Shown: positions 18,164-29,125, counted from the first letter of the stretch. The stretch is 40,922 nucleotides of DNA from Parietichytrium sp. I65-24A (GCA_012862575.1 BLSF01000132.1:1-40922), one strand, 5' to 3'. Made by a program: numbers and translations. The notes: generated by a model not told the origin, from the sequence alone.

Positions 18164-20809
18164 TCACATGATCTTAAGCTGTCGCGCCCCGATGTCGGCC
18201 AACTCGCCCCAGGTCATGTGCGACCGCAGGAATGTTTCGATGCACTCATCTACAACAAGAGGCAGATCGTAGCGCTCCTGCTGCGATACGATGCCGTCAA
18301 TCATCTTGGCAACCGAGAACGACCCGTTCGGCATATCCACACCTCGCGCCTCGGCAGCCCGCAGGAAAAGCATGTACGCAGTTCTTTTGTCGGGAAGTTC
18401 GCCATCCGAGTTTGCTTTGATCGCTTCGGCGTATGCATCGGACAATAAACTCCGAAGGAGTTTCCTTTGCTCTTTTATGTTCTTAATGCTCTTGTCCTTC
18501 AAGCTGGCAGTGGAGGCAAGATGTGCGATTGCAACGTTCTTTAATGTGACGCGGTGTTCTGGCGTAGAAAGCGATGCCAATGTCCACAAAAGTGCCTTCG
18601 TGTCAGGCAAACCAATGCGCTCAAACTGCCCCACATCGAACAGCACGAATCCACCTCCTCGACCCTGGATGCCAGCCAAAAGCTTAGCCTTTTGCGCGTC
18701 GCCATCTTGTTGGGCAGAGCCGGAGGTCAACTCCTCCATACTTAGGCCTTTTAGAGACGCAAGCTCGGCTTCGGAAACGAAGTTTGCGTTTCCGAGATGG
18801 ATGTCAGAGTGGATAACACCATCGGCGATGAATGCGCTCATGACAGTCTTGTGGTACTCCACGAGAATGCTCTTTATTTTCTCTTTATGCGCTTCACCTT
18901 GGGCATCCGAGGCAGTAGCTTCAAGGGCAGCCGCTACGGAGGTTCCTTTGGCGATTTCTTCCACCAAGCACTTGGGGCTGTGATGCCGCACACGAACGAC
19001 ATGAAACAGGGGATGCTGGCCAATCTCCGTCCCGGCAAACTCGCACAAGACCTCGCCCTCCCCAAACAAGTTGAATTCTCCGTACACGAGTCGACCCAAG
19101 CGAGTGGCAACAGGGCCGAGCTCGTCAGATGTTTCGAGCGCGCTGATGCTTGACAATGCCTCGTCCTCAACCTGAGAGCGGAGGACTACAATTGCGTAGT
19201 CTTTGCCGTCCTCAAAACGCGCAACGTTTGCCTGTTTCACGGATCCTGTGCCAAGGCACGGGCCGATCTCTACAATGCTGTTGCGGACTGCACTGGGCAC
19301 CTGCCACCAGAATTGCGTCACAGGCATGGGCTCATTCTCGTCGCGCAAAGAGCCAAGCATGGTTTGATAATCCTTTGGAATACGCGGGTGCTCCGCGAGC
19401 ATTTGTGCAAGCTTGACTGCGACAACGCCGCCGCTGCTGAGTAAATCGCGCACCAGCTCCGCTTGAGCTTCCGGAGAGGCTTCATCCAGCGGAACGCTCG
19501 CAAGAGGATGCCTGATGGCCGTCAGGAGTACTCTAGTCTGCAAATCACCAGGCATGGCAAGGAAGATGGACTTTACTTCGCGCAGAATATCCTCCGAGAT
19601 GCGTGCGTCTCTACGCAACGGCCCAATAAGATCATTTTCAATCGCGCGCACGTAAAGATCATATGGGCGAACATTGCCAAACCGTGGCATGTGTTGCAAA
19701 TTAGTCACGGTGGTGTAGAGCGCTTCTGTGAGGACAAAGCCGCGCACAGCTTCCGGTAGGGCATCGAAAATCGTTTTCATTTTGATCAGAGTCTTTTCCA
19801 AGGAAGACTTGACCAGGCCAGTGCTCTCAAGGATCCGGCGGCTTGCGTACTTGCGCATCCCAGGCGACTTTCCATCCTGCTGCGCGACTGCATCATTTAG
19901 ATCATTTACAATATCCGTCACCACTAGCATAATGTCCTTTTCGTTCGATGCAGCCGGTGAATCTAAAAAGTGGATGAGCTTGTTGATGGGTCCCGGGAAA
20001 AAAGCTATGGCGTAGATCAAAATCGAAGTCAACGCGTCGCAGCTGTACTCTGGGAACTGAGGCCGGAGTTTTTCGATTTTGCTGCCAGGTATCAGATGCC
20101 CTTGGTGCATGTGTTGATCTACTTGCGTGGAAATCGCAATGTTCCTTTCCACACTTGGCGGGTAGATTTCCCACAGCTCGTCCAAGCGCTGGTCCAGGGC
20201 TGGGAATCGTCGTATTTCTTCCTCTAGCTTTTGGCGCATCAGCACTCTTGCAGCCACGATCCACGTGCCTTCAATTTTGGATATCGCGCGCTCCACCTTC
20301 TCTGCCCAGGTCGAGAGCAACAGATCAGCGCTGAATCGCTGAGATGGGTTCTCTCCCGGACTCTTGTCTTCGCTCGCGTTGCTCTTCATCAGATCATCCA
20401 ATGCCTTGAGGAAAATATTTTCAAAGTTGGGGAGATTGGGCTCGGGAAGGCCAAGGTAAACCATCTTCTTAGACTCGAAGGAGAGCGCGGTGTCAAATGC
20501 GCGCACAGCGCGTTCCACAACAAAGAACTCGATGGCGCTGGGGTACCTGTCCAAGTAGAAATACAGCGCAGAGCCAAAGATACCCGCTCCTAGAATAACG
20601 CCCGAGCTGACGAGAAACACCGTGTGCTCTCTTCGCCAGCGATTAAACGCAGCTCGGACTTCCCTGGCATGTTGACGAGCAGCGGCCAACTGTTCTTCTT
20701 CGGGCCTTCCGACCGTCGATTTGCGCCGTGAAAACGCCACCTGCCTTCGCGGGAGCCCAGCCAGCGATCGTCTCCGAAGGACTTGCAAAAACGCACCACG
20801 CATATACAT
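18164..20809 (-). CDS. ABC1/UbiB-family atypical kinase-like protein, probably mitochondrial
   Basis: An 881-residue protein from the ATG at 20809 (a TTG lies 15 bases upstream). Residues 1-35 are Arg-rich without acids, like a mitochondrial presequence, followed by one membrane segment at about 60-82. After a long helical N-terminal region (to about 440) comes the UbiB fold: the KxGQ element reads VKLAQ at about 463-467, the nucleotide loop GTGSVKQ at about 519-525, the catalytic loop HSDIHLGN near 665, and the metal-binding DFG equivalent is DVGQ near 723. The VAVK-type lysine strand reads YAIVVLR, lacking the usual lysine. UbiB/COQ8 proteins support ubiquinone synthesis, but this long divergent member may not have that role, and its catalytic competence is uncertain. 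Confidence 0.87.
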   Translation of the reverse strand: MYMRGAFLQVLRRRSLAGLPRRQVAFSRRKSTVGRPEEEQLAAARQHAREVRAAFNRWRREHTVFLVSSGVILGAGIFGSALYFYLDRYPSAIEFFVVERAVRAFDTALSFESKKMVYLGLPEPNLPNFENIFLKALDDLMKSNASEDKSPGENPSQRFSADLLLSTWAEKVERAISKIEGTWIVAARVLMRQKLEEEIRRFPALDQRLDELWEIYPPSVERNIAISTQVDQHMHQGHLIPGSKIEKLRPQFPEYSCDALTSILIYAIAFFPGPINKLIHFLDSPAASNEKDIMLVVTDIVNDLNDAVAQQDGKSPGMRKYASRRILESTGLVKSSLEKTLIKMKTIFDALPEAVRGFVLTEALYTTVTNLQHMPRFGNVRPYDLYVRAIENDLIGPLRRDARISEDILREVKSIFLAMPGDLQTRVLLTAIRHPLASVPLDEASPEAQAELVRDLLSSGGVVAVKLAQMLAEHPRIPKDYQTMLGSLRDENEPMPVTQFWWQVPSAVRNSIVEIGPCLGTGSVKQANVARFEDGKDYAIVVLRSQVEDEALSSISALETSDELGPVATRLGRLVYGEFNLFGEGEVLCEFAGTEIGQHPLFHVVRVRHHSPKCLVEEIAKGTSVAAALEATASDAQGEAHKEKIKSILVEYHKTVMSAFIADGVIHSDIHLGNANFVSEAELASLKGLSMEELTSGSAQQDGDAQKAKLLAGIQGRGGGFVLFDVGQFERIGLPDTKALLWTLASLSTPEHRVTLKNVAIAHLASTASLKDKSIKNIKEQRKLLRSLLSDAYAEAIKANSDGELPDKRTAYMLFLRAAEARGVDMPNGSFSVAKMIDGIVSQQERYDLPLVVDECIETFLRSHMTWGELADIGARQLKIM

Positions 20810-21689
20810 CGTGTCTGGGTTCAACTTGAGACCGCAACGAGCCGTCCAACCCAGCAGATCGATTGATTGCGAGGCTGGACGTCACCTTTTTCGTTCGGCT
20901 CTCGCTTTCCAAGCCAGGCTAAGGTCAACAGCGTGTAACGCGACGTAAGCAAGTTAACAATCTAATTATGCGAAAGAAACCAAAAACCACCAAGCACTCA
21001 TCCATCCCTCCACCGGCTCAACATGGAATCCGTTCCGCGTTCCTTCCCGCGGGAGGCATGTTCAGCCCATTCGCACATTGACCCATTTTACAATCCAAGC
21101 GCCGATGCAATTCAGCGCCCATATATATCAATCTCGCGCACGAGATCTTCACTTGCATCATGTCGTCCTTCATCCTCCCGCCCCCAAAACAACGCTCCAC
21201 GTTCGCACGCTAACTCACCCGCTCGCTTCTCGCTTGGAAAAAAACGCAACGCCTGTTGGTTCTCCGGTTCTCCTGCTCTCTTGGTTCTCCCGCTCCGACG
21301 GTTCCAGCTTCTCTCTCTCTGTCTCTCTCTCTCTCTTCTTCCTTTCTTCGCTTGAGTCTGTCTGATGTTCACAAGTTCATTCTTCAGGCTTTTGCAAGTT
21401 TGCACTTCATTGTTCTCAACTGTTCGGATTTGTTCTTCATAGGACCCACTAGCGAACAGCATTGCACATATTGCACATGGACGATTGACGTCAGTCAGAA
21501 GGAGTCCTTGCGAGGTGGATGAGCTTGATGTCTTTGGAGCTCGCGCGCAGCTGGAGGGATGAAGCATTGAATTTATGATTTGATTGGATTGTTGAGTGGA
21601 TCTGTTTCGAGGTTACTAGTGTAAGGCCGATTGGTTTGTTGATATGTTCCCGGAGAGCGTTGCACTGGGATCTCAGTTTGTCAGGGGGT
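20810..21689. other. Intergenic: ABC1 5' flank
   Basis: A CT tract at about 21310-21336 reads GA on the sense strand of the ABC1 gene, roughly 500 bp upstream of its start. Nothing else is recognisable; the open frames here are repeat-derived. Confidence 0.5.
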
Positions 21690-22916
21690 CTACTTTACCT
21701 TGAGAGATTTACCTTTGGAGGAGAATGAAGTGATGCTGCATCTCTCGAAAAGAACCTTGCCCTCCGGGGTGGTTTGCGTGCAGCACGTTTGGCAGAATGG
21801 GTCCTTGCAAGCCTCGAACGGACATACCGGCCTCAGCGGGCTCAAAATAACATTGCAGGTGAAGTCTGAAAACACTGGAACTTCGTCCCGCCTTACATCC
21901 ATTCGGTATTGATATACAGTGAATTGCGAAGCCACGAACCTTTTCGATATGCCTTGCTCATCCGCGAAGTTGTTCCAATTCTCAACGTCATCTTCGTCTG
22001 CGGCACTAACTTTGCAAAAGAGGCTTTGCTCAAGTGAAAACGACTGAGAGACTTCGGAAGCTTGGGACTGGACCAGAGATTCACTGAAAGTCTCTTGACT
22101 TTCAAACGTGACACTTGCTGACCCAATGGAGTTTCCGCCAGACGCCGTCGCAGATATGGCCCGGGAGGCGATCCGTTCGTTTTCCCTTGTGGTTTCTTCA
22201 GATTGAGAGGTCTCACTCTGGGTGAGAATTCCTTGGAAGAGTTCCAGATCTGTTGAGCCGACTGCTACCCAGCGAGCGTTGACGGTGATGAGCGTATCAG
22301 CGATCACCTTCTTGCAAAGAATCCCAGTCCAAACACCTGACCTGCCTGAACAAAAATCTCGGCCGCAGTCCGCATTTTTACCGGACGTGCACACATCAGT
22401 AATTACGGAACCATTTTCACATGCACAGAACTCGCCGTACTTGCAGCAACGCCGTTTTATGTCGTCATGAAGGTTGCTTACACGATATCCTGGCTCCATG
22501 CTCAAGCACTTTGCCTCTGTACCCGCCCCACGTCTTCCCCCATGCCTGCAGTCCTTGTTCTTCCCCGAAGTGCAAATACTTCTCAACGCTTGGTTGGCCC
22601 CACAAGATATCCAGCTCCCAAAGCCATTCGAGCGTATGATCTCGCCGTCATCTATGGGGCTCAGATGGAGCGGCGCGCAGCCAACGCCGGTCCACGCATT
22701 CCTTCCGCAGTCAGAATTCTTTCCGGAGGAGCAGAGCTCAGATATTCCATCATTTCCGTTGCAGGTTGCCAAGAGCCCGTACTTTGCCAGTTTGCGGCTC
22801 GCGCCGGTGTCCAGGTCGAGAGCGTCAAGCGAACCTTGTCGAAGCTGCACACTCTCGACTCCGCAGACGAGAACGACAGCGACGAAGGCGCATACGAGAG
22901 GGTGTCCTCCGCGCAT
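21690..22916 (-). CDS. Secreted Cys-rich repeat protein with Ser/Thr-rich C-terminal half
   Basis: A 408-residue predicted secreted protein. The start is the ATG at 22916, which gives a classic signal peptide (about 1-22); the open frame extends further upstream only via a TTG. Three repeats of a CxSGKNxDC module follow: Cys 52-80, 105-137 and 166-201. Each is preceded by a Cys about 10 residues earlier and ends with a Cys about 10-17 residues later; two include a W-x-G-x-x-C ending. Residues 205-345 are a beta-prone region with an alternating Ser/Thr/Glu stretch (about 230-295). This is the style of membrane-inserting regions in aerolysin-like proteins, but I see no decisive motif. The C-terminus (350-395) is again Cys-rich (PFEACKDPFCQTCC). 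Function unknown; an extracellular or surface role is inferred. Confidence 0.83.
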   Translation of the reverse strand: MRGGHPLVCAFVAVVLVCGVESVQLRQGSLDALDLDTGASRKLAKYGLLATCNGNDGISELCSSGKNSDCGRNAWTGVGCAPLHLSPIDDGEIIRSNGFGSWISCGANQALRSICTSGKNKDCRHGGRRGAGTEAKCLSMEPGYRVSNLHDDIKRRCCKYGEFCACENGSVITDVCTSGKNADCGRDFCSGRSGVWTGILCKKVIADTLITVNARWVAVGSTDLELFQGILTQSETSQSEETTRENERIASRAISATASGGNSIGSASVTFESQETFSESLVQSQASEVSQSFSLEQSLFCKVSAADEDDVENWNNFADEQGISKRFVASQFTVYQYRMDVRRDEVPVFSDFTCNVILSPLRPVCPFEACKDPFCQTCCTQTTPEGKVLFERCSITSFSSKGKSLKVK

Positions 22917-24215
22917 GGTATTCCTTGAACCGCGATCGATGAAAGGCGAGTGAGATTCAGAGGGCTTTGCGGTCCTTGGCAACTTGACGGCGAGTCTCGC
23001 GAACTGGTTTGAGGTCTGCCAACTGTCCAACCTGATTTCGAGCTCCCATATTTAGTTCCATGAAGTGAAAGTCCAGACTTGGGCTAACTGTAGGTTACTG
23101 TGGTTTGGATCTCTTTGTTTTTATGGCCAGCAGAAAACAGTGAATGAGCTTTGCACTCATTGCAAAATCTATCTGACTCTCAGTCTTCTCAGTCTCGTTA
23201 ATTTTTGGTTTTTCCTTTTCTCTTTTCTCTTTTCTCTTTTTTTTTGCTCTCACCTGAATGTAGCTGTAAAGCTCTGAAGTTGAAAGGTTTCATAGATTTC
23301 ATTTGAAAACAGTATCCCCAATTCTATCTCCCCAATGAATCAATCTCAAAATTTGGCAATGTCGACGTTTTCGTCCCATACCAATCATTAGTGGATGTTC
23401 AGAAAGAGATGTATCCCATTCTATCCCTACTTGTGGAGTACGTACCCGCGTTCTATTGCTCAGAGTAATAGTACGTACAGTACCAGTACCGCCAAACTGT
23501 TGCGGGCCATGACCGATGTGCCACACAGATTCTGCGAAACAAAACTTCTTCTTGTTTGGCCACGACAAAAAGTGATCAAACGGAGTGATGGAGCTCCCAT
23601 TTGCTGTGCTTCAGCAGTAAGTAAGACCACAAAATCCAAGTTGCACACGAAAACTTGAACGAGATACAAGTACCGGTACCTGCAAGATTTGCGATGCCTT
23701 AGCTTTTTTGATTGTTAGATCATACTAATAGACTTGCTAATTAACGTCTTTTGCGTCCCAGTCTTTACTTTAGTGTTGCAAAGTTCTGTCGAAGTTTGTC
23801 TCTCAATGTCGTTTGGTATTTTTCCATCAATGCATTTTACACAAGCCAAAGTGCGCTCGCCCCTCCGGCAGGCTTACTCGTTGAGTTTGCAGTTCATCTT
23901 CGCGGGTTGCGCCTCCATTTTTTTAGAGGTGAAGAATGAGGCATTCTCGATGAAATCCAGAACCCAAACGAACGCGGGCTGTCGGAGGTTTGCCGCCCTC
24001 CCAAGTTCTATAAGTCGCATCTTGCAAGGTCTTGATTCTCATGCAGAACAAGGAACAGCGTCGAAAGTTCAGGTCCCACGTGAAGGTCTTCATCTTGAGC
24101 GCGTTTCGCAGCGTCAAATTTTGTTGAACGTTGAACTCTTGCCCATCATGATTTAAAAAAGATAGAGGCGGAACACGCGATCCACCACGAAAGAATTGCA
24201 CTTCTTCGGTACCTT
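22917..24215. other. Intergenic: 5' flank of the Cys-rich gene
   Basis: No confident gene. Open frames of 89 codons (23299-23568 -), 137 codons (23923-24336 -) and 140 codons (23734-24156 +) exist; only the second adjoins a suspected pseudogene and might be its continuation. The palindrome TACCGGTA occurs at 23671-23678. Confidence 0.45.
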
Positions 24216-24767
24216 TTAAACTACGAAAGGTTGCTCGAGGATGTGGGTAGTAGCATGCGCCCATGGCGTGATGGCCAGAGGATCTTTGGTTAGGTCCGGT
24301 AGATGCTCGTTTCCCATTCCGGGGGAGAAAAGACAAATTGGCTTTAGCTTCAACACTCGAGCATTGATGTAAGTCGTCTGCCTCGGCACGCGCTTCTTAA
24401 ATCTATCATCGAAACTATTCGTCCCCGTGTTCACCATCACGATACGATGCTTCTTTTCATCATTTTGAAGCCGGACACCGAACTCTAGGGCATCTTTGAC
24501 TTACCCCCGCAAATCATAGCCGTCTGCCAGCTATTGCTTGGAAGGCATGACATTTGACCGAAAGAGATCACAGTATGCGTCGAAAAAAAGTTGAGTCGCT
24601 CTGGAGTTCTGGCCAACCTTCAAACTGATGCTACCACAGGCTTCATCAATCGTTGACGTCAATCCTATTCACACTGTGAAAAGAGGAATGCCGAAAACGC
24701 ACGAGACCAAAGCAACGAGCTCAGGAAACTTGGCACTACAAAGATGTTTTTTGAGACAGTAACTTTA
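24216..24767 (-). pseudogene. Broken reading frame of unknown family
   Basis: A single minus-strand frame between stops at 24767 and 24216 has only three internal stops in 183 codons (TGA 24671, TAG 24533, TAA 24503), and its translation looks protein-like throughout. It has a hydrophobic stretch (FPELVALVSCVFGIPLF), an acidic/polar segment, then 94 open codons with balanced composition (HRIVMVNTGTNSFDDRFKK). A frame open for 137 codons overlaps its 3' end (24336-23923), so a frameshift could continue it. I do not recognise the family. Alternatives are a multi-exon gene with unrecognised introns or chance. It lies just downstream of the 24906-26321 gene on the same strand. Confidence 0.3.
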
Positions 24768-24905
24768 ACATATTGATCGAAAAGATATAAATGTTATGGT
24801 TTTCAAGTCAGGCTAATCTGCAGGCTCAGCATGGAAGCTGGCAAGTTGCACTGTCTGTGCGGTCAAGACCAATCGTTGGCAGCCAAGGCCCAGAGAGGTT
24901 TAGGC

Positions 24906-26321
24906 TTAAGCGATGACTGTGGCAACTGGGCGGCATACCTCACCATGGATGATGACGTTGTTTCCAGTGCCAGCAATCTTGATGGAATCGGTGTAGTACG
25001 AGCTGGTGAGTGCATCCGAGCCAACAGTGATAAGCTCTCCGAGCTCGTTGAATTCGTAAAAGTAGTCGACGAATGTGTACTTGCCCGGCGCGACAGTGCT
25101 CTTGGCTTTCTTGCTGGATCCGACCAAAGGGTACTTGGTTGGGTTCTTGGCGACGTTGATGTGAACATCCCCGAGGAGTGCGCCGTCGACGAGGTTGATA
25201 CTAAATGCGCCAGACGCGTCGATGGTTGCGGTACCAACATAGGTTGACTCAGAGGTTCGGCAGTGCGCAGCTCCGGCATGCATCTCAAAAGTGTAGACAG
25301 TGCCTTCATTGCACAAACCGTTGACCCATCCCCAGCGGGCGAAGCCATCGTCGATAAAGCACAAGGGTGATGCCGAAGAGTCTACTACTTTGCCAAACAT
25401 AGTGTCGCAAGAGTAGAAGTCTGCGACAACTGGAGGGTCATCGATAGGAGGGGTAGTGATGGTCTTGCAAGTGTATGGAACCACTTGTTCTGCTCCCCAA
25501 CCGTTGGATGGGGGAACGGTGTTACTCCACGAGGTCTGCGCACTGCCATAGACACCGTTCGCGAGTGGGCGAATCTCAAAGTGTGCTCCCATAGAGATGC
25601 TGTATTGTTGTCCAGCAGTACAGTCGGTCTGTGGCAAGAATCCATCAAAGGAGGTTACTGTGCTTCCAGACTTGAAGTATGGCAAGCTTTTACCCAGCGG
25701 AACGGAGAAGATTGCTTGGCTAAAGTAATGCGTTCCGTCCACGACAACATCGTTGATGCTCTGCAATGTAAGCAAGGTCGGAAGAGTCCAACCCGTCGAC
25801 GACGAGTATGTGAGCTTCATTGGCATGTTGCTTGGGCTGACCGAGCTCGAGCGGGTCACAGTCGAGTCCCAGAGCGCGAAGTCGATCTTGGACGCGACAC
25901 CCCCCGGAATGTCAACCACCACCACAAGTTCGTCCGCTCTGTAGTCCAAGCAGACGGTACCGACCAGCGTCTGACGGTTATAGATGATGAATTGGCAGCT
26001 GCTTGGGATGACGATTCCGGTCGCCCCCGCAAACGAGCCAATTCCTCCAAGGGTCACGTCCATCGGGTCTGGGTGATCATCATCCACCCAAGTGGAGATC
26101 CAGGTCGGTAGCGCAGCATCTCTGGTGGATTCGCTTGGCAGCGGCAAACTGCAGACGGATCCCCCCAAGTTTGCGAGCACCGGGCAGGTTTCCGTGCTCC
26201 ATTCGTACGTTGCAGGCTCCAAGTAGAACGCCGTTGTGCTCAACTCGCGCGATGCGCGCAGGTTCTCCGCATTGGCTGCTGCGAGCATGCACAACGCGCC
26301 GGGGAGCACCTTGGCCAGCAT
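24906..26321 (-). CDS. Secreted protein with a WGW-type beta domain
   Basis: A 471-residue predicted extracellular protein. The chosen ATG at 26321 gives a signal peptide ending near residue 18 (AAANA); the open frame runs further upstream without a better start, through a GA-rich leader. Residues 20-300 are Ser/Thr-rich and beta-prone with no family I recognise. A distinct C-terminal module starts near 318: C-x-I-D-D-G-x-x-R-W-G-W-V-N-G, then G-T-V-Y-T-F-E-M-H-A-G-A-A-H-C, then a YVGTATI strand and LLGDVHINV. This 'WGWxNG ... YTFDxYAGAGxCD ... VGT' arrangement recurs in surface proteins of algae and bacteria as far as I recall, without known activity. Two Cys in the module probably pair. It is one of three secreted-protein genes in tandem on this strand. 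Confidence 0.86.
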   Translation of the reverse strand: MLAKVLPGALCMLAAANAENLRASRELSTTAFYLEPATYEWSTETCPVLANLGGSVCSLPLPSESTRDAALPTWISTWVDDDHPDPMDVTLGGIGSFAGATGIVIPSSCQFIIYNRQTLVGTVCLDYRADELVVVVDIPGGVASKIDFALWDSTVTRSSSVSPSNMPMKLTYSSSTGWTLPTLLTLQSINDVVVDGTHYFSQAIFSVPLGKSLPYFKSGSTVTSFDGFLPQTDCTAGQQYSISMGAHFEIRPLANGVYGSAQTSWSNTVPPSNGWGAEQVVPYTCKTITTPPIDDPPVVADFYSCDTMFGKVVDSSASPLCFIDDGFARWGWVNGLCNEGTVYTFEMHAGAAHCRTSESTYVGTATIDASGAFSINLVDGALLGDVHINVAKNPTKYPLVGSSKKAKSTVAPGKYTFVDYFYEFNELGELITVGSDALTSSYYTDSIKIAGTGNNVIIHGEVCRPVATVIA

Positions 26322-29125
26322 TCTCCTCTCTCTCTTTCTTTCTTTCTTTCTTTCTGTTTCTCTCACTAGTGCTGCTGCCTTTCGCACGTTCTGATCTTCT
26401 GCGCACTGCTTGATTGGGGTTTGCCGAGATGGAAAACGAGTCCTCAACTTGAGTCGCCTTGCACGTACATACAAATGTATATATAAACTTATGTGTTTTG
26501 GGTATCTGGATTGTTGTATTGTTGTATTCATTCTGATTCTGATGAAACCCCAACGTGAACATCTTTTATCTTTTACAGAAGCGCTCTTCACGTTGGCAAG
26601 CTTATCATTGCTTGTACTTAATTGTATAAATGCTTGCAATTGGCTACTTGAGATGTATATATTCGAGACAGAAAAGCTTTGGGGAAAAGTGCCAACTTCT
26701 TCAAAGTACTGGGCGAGCGTGGTGTCTTTCTCTGTTTTTCTCTCTTCCTCTTCTCTCTTTCCCAGAGAAAGAAGAAATTAGAAATTGCTGCTTGCCAATG
26801 CGAGTCAACTCTCATAAATTCCTGGCTTTCTCCTCCTTATGCGGCCCCTACCTTCTACCATAGGACTTTTATTGTTTATGTTGGTTTTCCATTTTGAAGA
26901 GACTTGGTGGGATATCTTTAGGAGATGCGGGAGAGGGCCATAGTGAGGGAGAAAAGCAAAACGCAAAAAGGAAAAAGCAACAGCTCTCTCCCTTGTCAGC
27001 TCGGGCTAGCCATCTCCGTTAAGAGTCGGTAGTGAAGTTGCGGGCGGCTGCTGATTTGGGAAAAGCAGGTTGGGAGGAGTGCTAGTGAAAGTCGTGGATG
27101 AGGGGATAGCATCTGCACTTGAACTTTGCAAAAAGGAACGTGCCGACTTGTTGTGAGGGGCAAGACATGACGGGACCTGTTAGACGGCGTTGCAACTGAA
27201 AGAATGCTTTGGCTCTTTCTTTTTTCTCTTCTTTCTCCACTCCCATTCTTACTCACTCTTAAGAAATGAAAACGTTCGGTGAGTTCTTCGTTTTGTTTAG
27301 GTTGACCTAGTAAATTTTTAAGGTACCGGTAGTGTAAAAGAACCGAGAACAACGGAGCACACACTCCGCACACTCAACACACTCACGAAGTGCAACTAGA
27401 GGACTGCTATGCGATGCGGTAGACTTGGGCAGCGCGTGTTGCATGCAACAACCAGCCACTCGCCAGTATGGTCCAACCAGAAACTTGCCGAACTCCCGAA
27501 GTGAGTGCCACAGCTTCTAGTAGCTAGTAGCTACCTAGGCTAGCTAGAACCCACAATTGCGCTTAGTACTTACTAGTCTTCTTGGTTCGTCAAGCACCAT
27601 TGTCCGTCTCTTTCCCTCGCCTTGGGAAACGTGAGGAGCGGAAATTTGTTTCGTCGTTTTCACTGTCAGATTTCATGAACAGAAGTTTCTGAGCAGAACT
27701 TCCACTTGCTCCAATTGCTAATTTTTAGAATTGACAGTGAAACAGGGAACAGGAAAAAAAGAAAGAAAAGAGCTCGTGGAAGGTGAAGTATCTCACTATC
27801 CAAAGCCCAGCAAACTTCTAGTGCTTTGTCATTCACACCTGCAAGACTTGCTAGACCTGCAAGCTTCGGAAGTTCGCTTTGGGAAATGCATAGCAGAAGT
27901 GTATCTCCCGCTAAAAGCGCGCGCCACGAGAACGCCAAACAGCACAGGTCAAATCGGCAACAACATACAGACCACATTTTTATTCAACAAAACTTGCGCA
28001 AAACAATAGCTCTCGACCGGAAAGCCTTGAGAGGCCGCAAGAGAAATTTTGAAAAGATGGTTCGTTCTACCTTTATAGCTAACCAGACCATACAGTCGCT
28101 CCGACGCCGCGGCTTGTCACGCTTGTCACTCCGCTCCGACTGTCTTCTTACAGGATTGTAGGAGGATTCGTGTTCCCCCACGGGCATTTTCGCCCCTCTC
28201 TCTTTCCCCCGAAACCAGCGAAGAACTAGTGTGTCAATGAAGTCATCTGCATCTGCAGGTTTTGGCGTTCGGAAAAAGCAGAATTCAGAATTCAGAATTC
28301 AGTGTGTAAGCAAGTTAGAAGCCAAGAAGAAGAAGAAGAAGGAGGAAGGTGAGGAAGGGTTCAAATTTCGGGTTGCAGTTTGGGTTAGGTTCGGCACAGG
28401 AAAGAGAAAAATATTCATAATCCCCGAGTTGTTAACCTAACCGAGCTCGTTTCAGCGTCGGAGTCTGACTCGTACAGGTCCTGGGGCGTGTGGAGAACCT
28501 AGCCAAAACCTTAAGATGCTAGCGAATGTCACGAGTCACGTGGCCTCTCGGGATACTCTACTAGAGACAGTGTGTGACGGTACCGCATTGTACTCAAATT
28601 TTAAGTGTGTGAGAGAGGCAAGTGAAGTCTGTGACAAGTCCAAGTGTACATGATCCCTATCCTGTTTTAAAGCTTGTGAGCAGCTCACTGGAAGCTCTAT
28701 TTCCAACTCTCAAAATTTTCACTATGTGTACCATGGATAGGGACCGCCACTCAATTTTGCACTTTGGGGAAAAGAATACAAAAGAATGCATCTTGTGCTT
28801 TCTCAATCTTTTCATCTTTTCACCGAACAGGTTCCAAATTTAATTACCGGTAACTGTAGGTTCCAAATTATATTTTTTACTAAACCGTAGCCATATTCTA
28901 GTCTAGTCTAGCTAGAGAGTGAATTAAGAGGTATAGTAGGCGTGTTTCTGAAGAGAAGAGCTTCAGTTTGGAGTGAAGTGTGAAGCCACGAAGCGCAGCG
29001 TAAACAAACCCTGAGCTTATCGGAAGATGGCGTGGGAGTGAATAGAATAAGAAAATAAGAAAAATGTTTAATAGCAAGTGGGACAAAAAAGGACGCGAGT
29101 TCGTGGAGCTCTGTCTGCATTAGAT
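26322..29125. other. Long gene-free region with motif clusters
   Basis: The first 40 bases are a TTTC/CT tract (GA on the sense strand) abutting the previous gene's start codon. The rest holds CTAG-rich clusters (27513-27547, 28898-28918), TACCGGTA palindromes at 27324-27331 and 28845-28852, two copies of GGTTCCAAATT flanking the latter, and three tandem copies of the hexamer AATTCAG at about 28281-28301. Open frames near 27000-27370 and 27670-28160 have unremarkable composition. No gene is supported. Confidence 0.5.
28970..29042. repeat. Small dispersed element, copy A
   Basis: A 57 bp core (28978-29034) containing TGAAGCCACGAAG and GTAAACAAACCCT, and then ATCGGAAG, is shared with copy B at 31079-31129, which has a short internal deletion and a few substitutions. 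Here the core is bordered by the direct repeat GGAGTGAA (28970-28977 and 29035-29042), as a target-site duplication would be. No terminal inverted repeats are visible. Confidence 0.55.
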
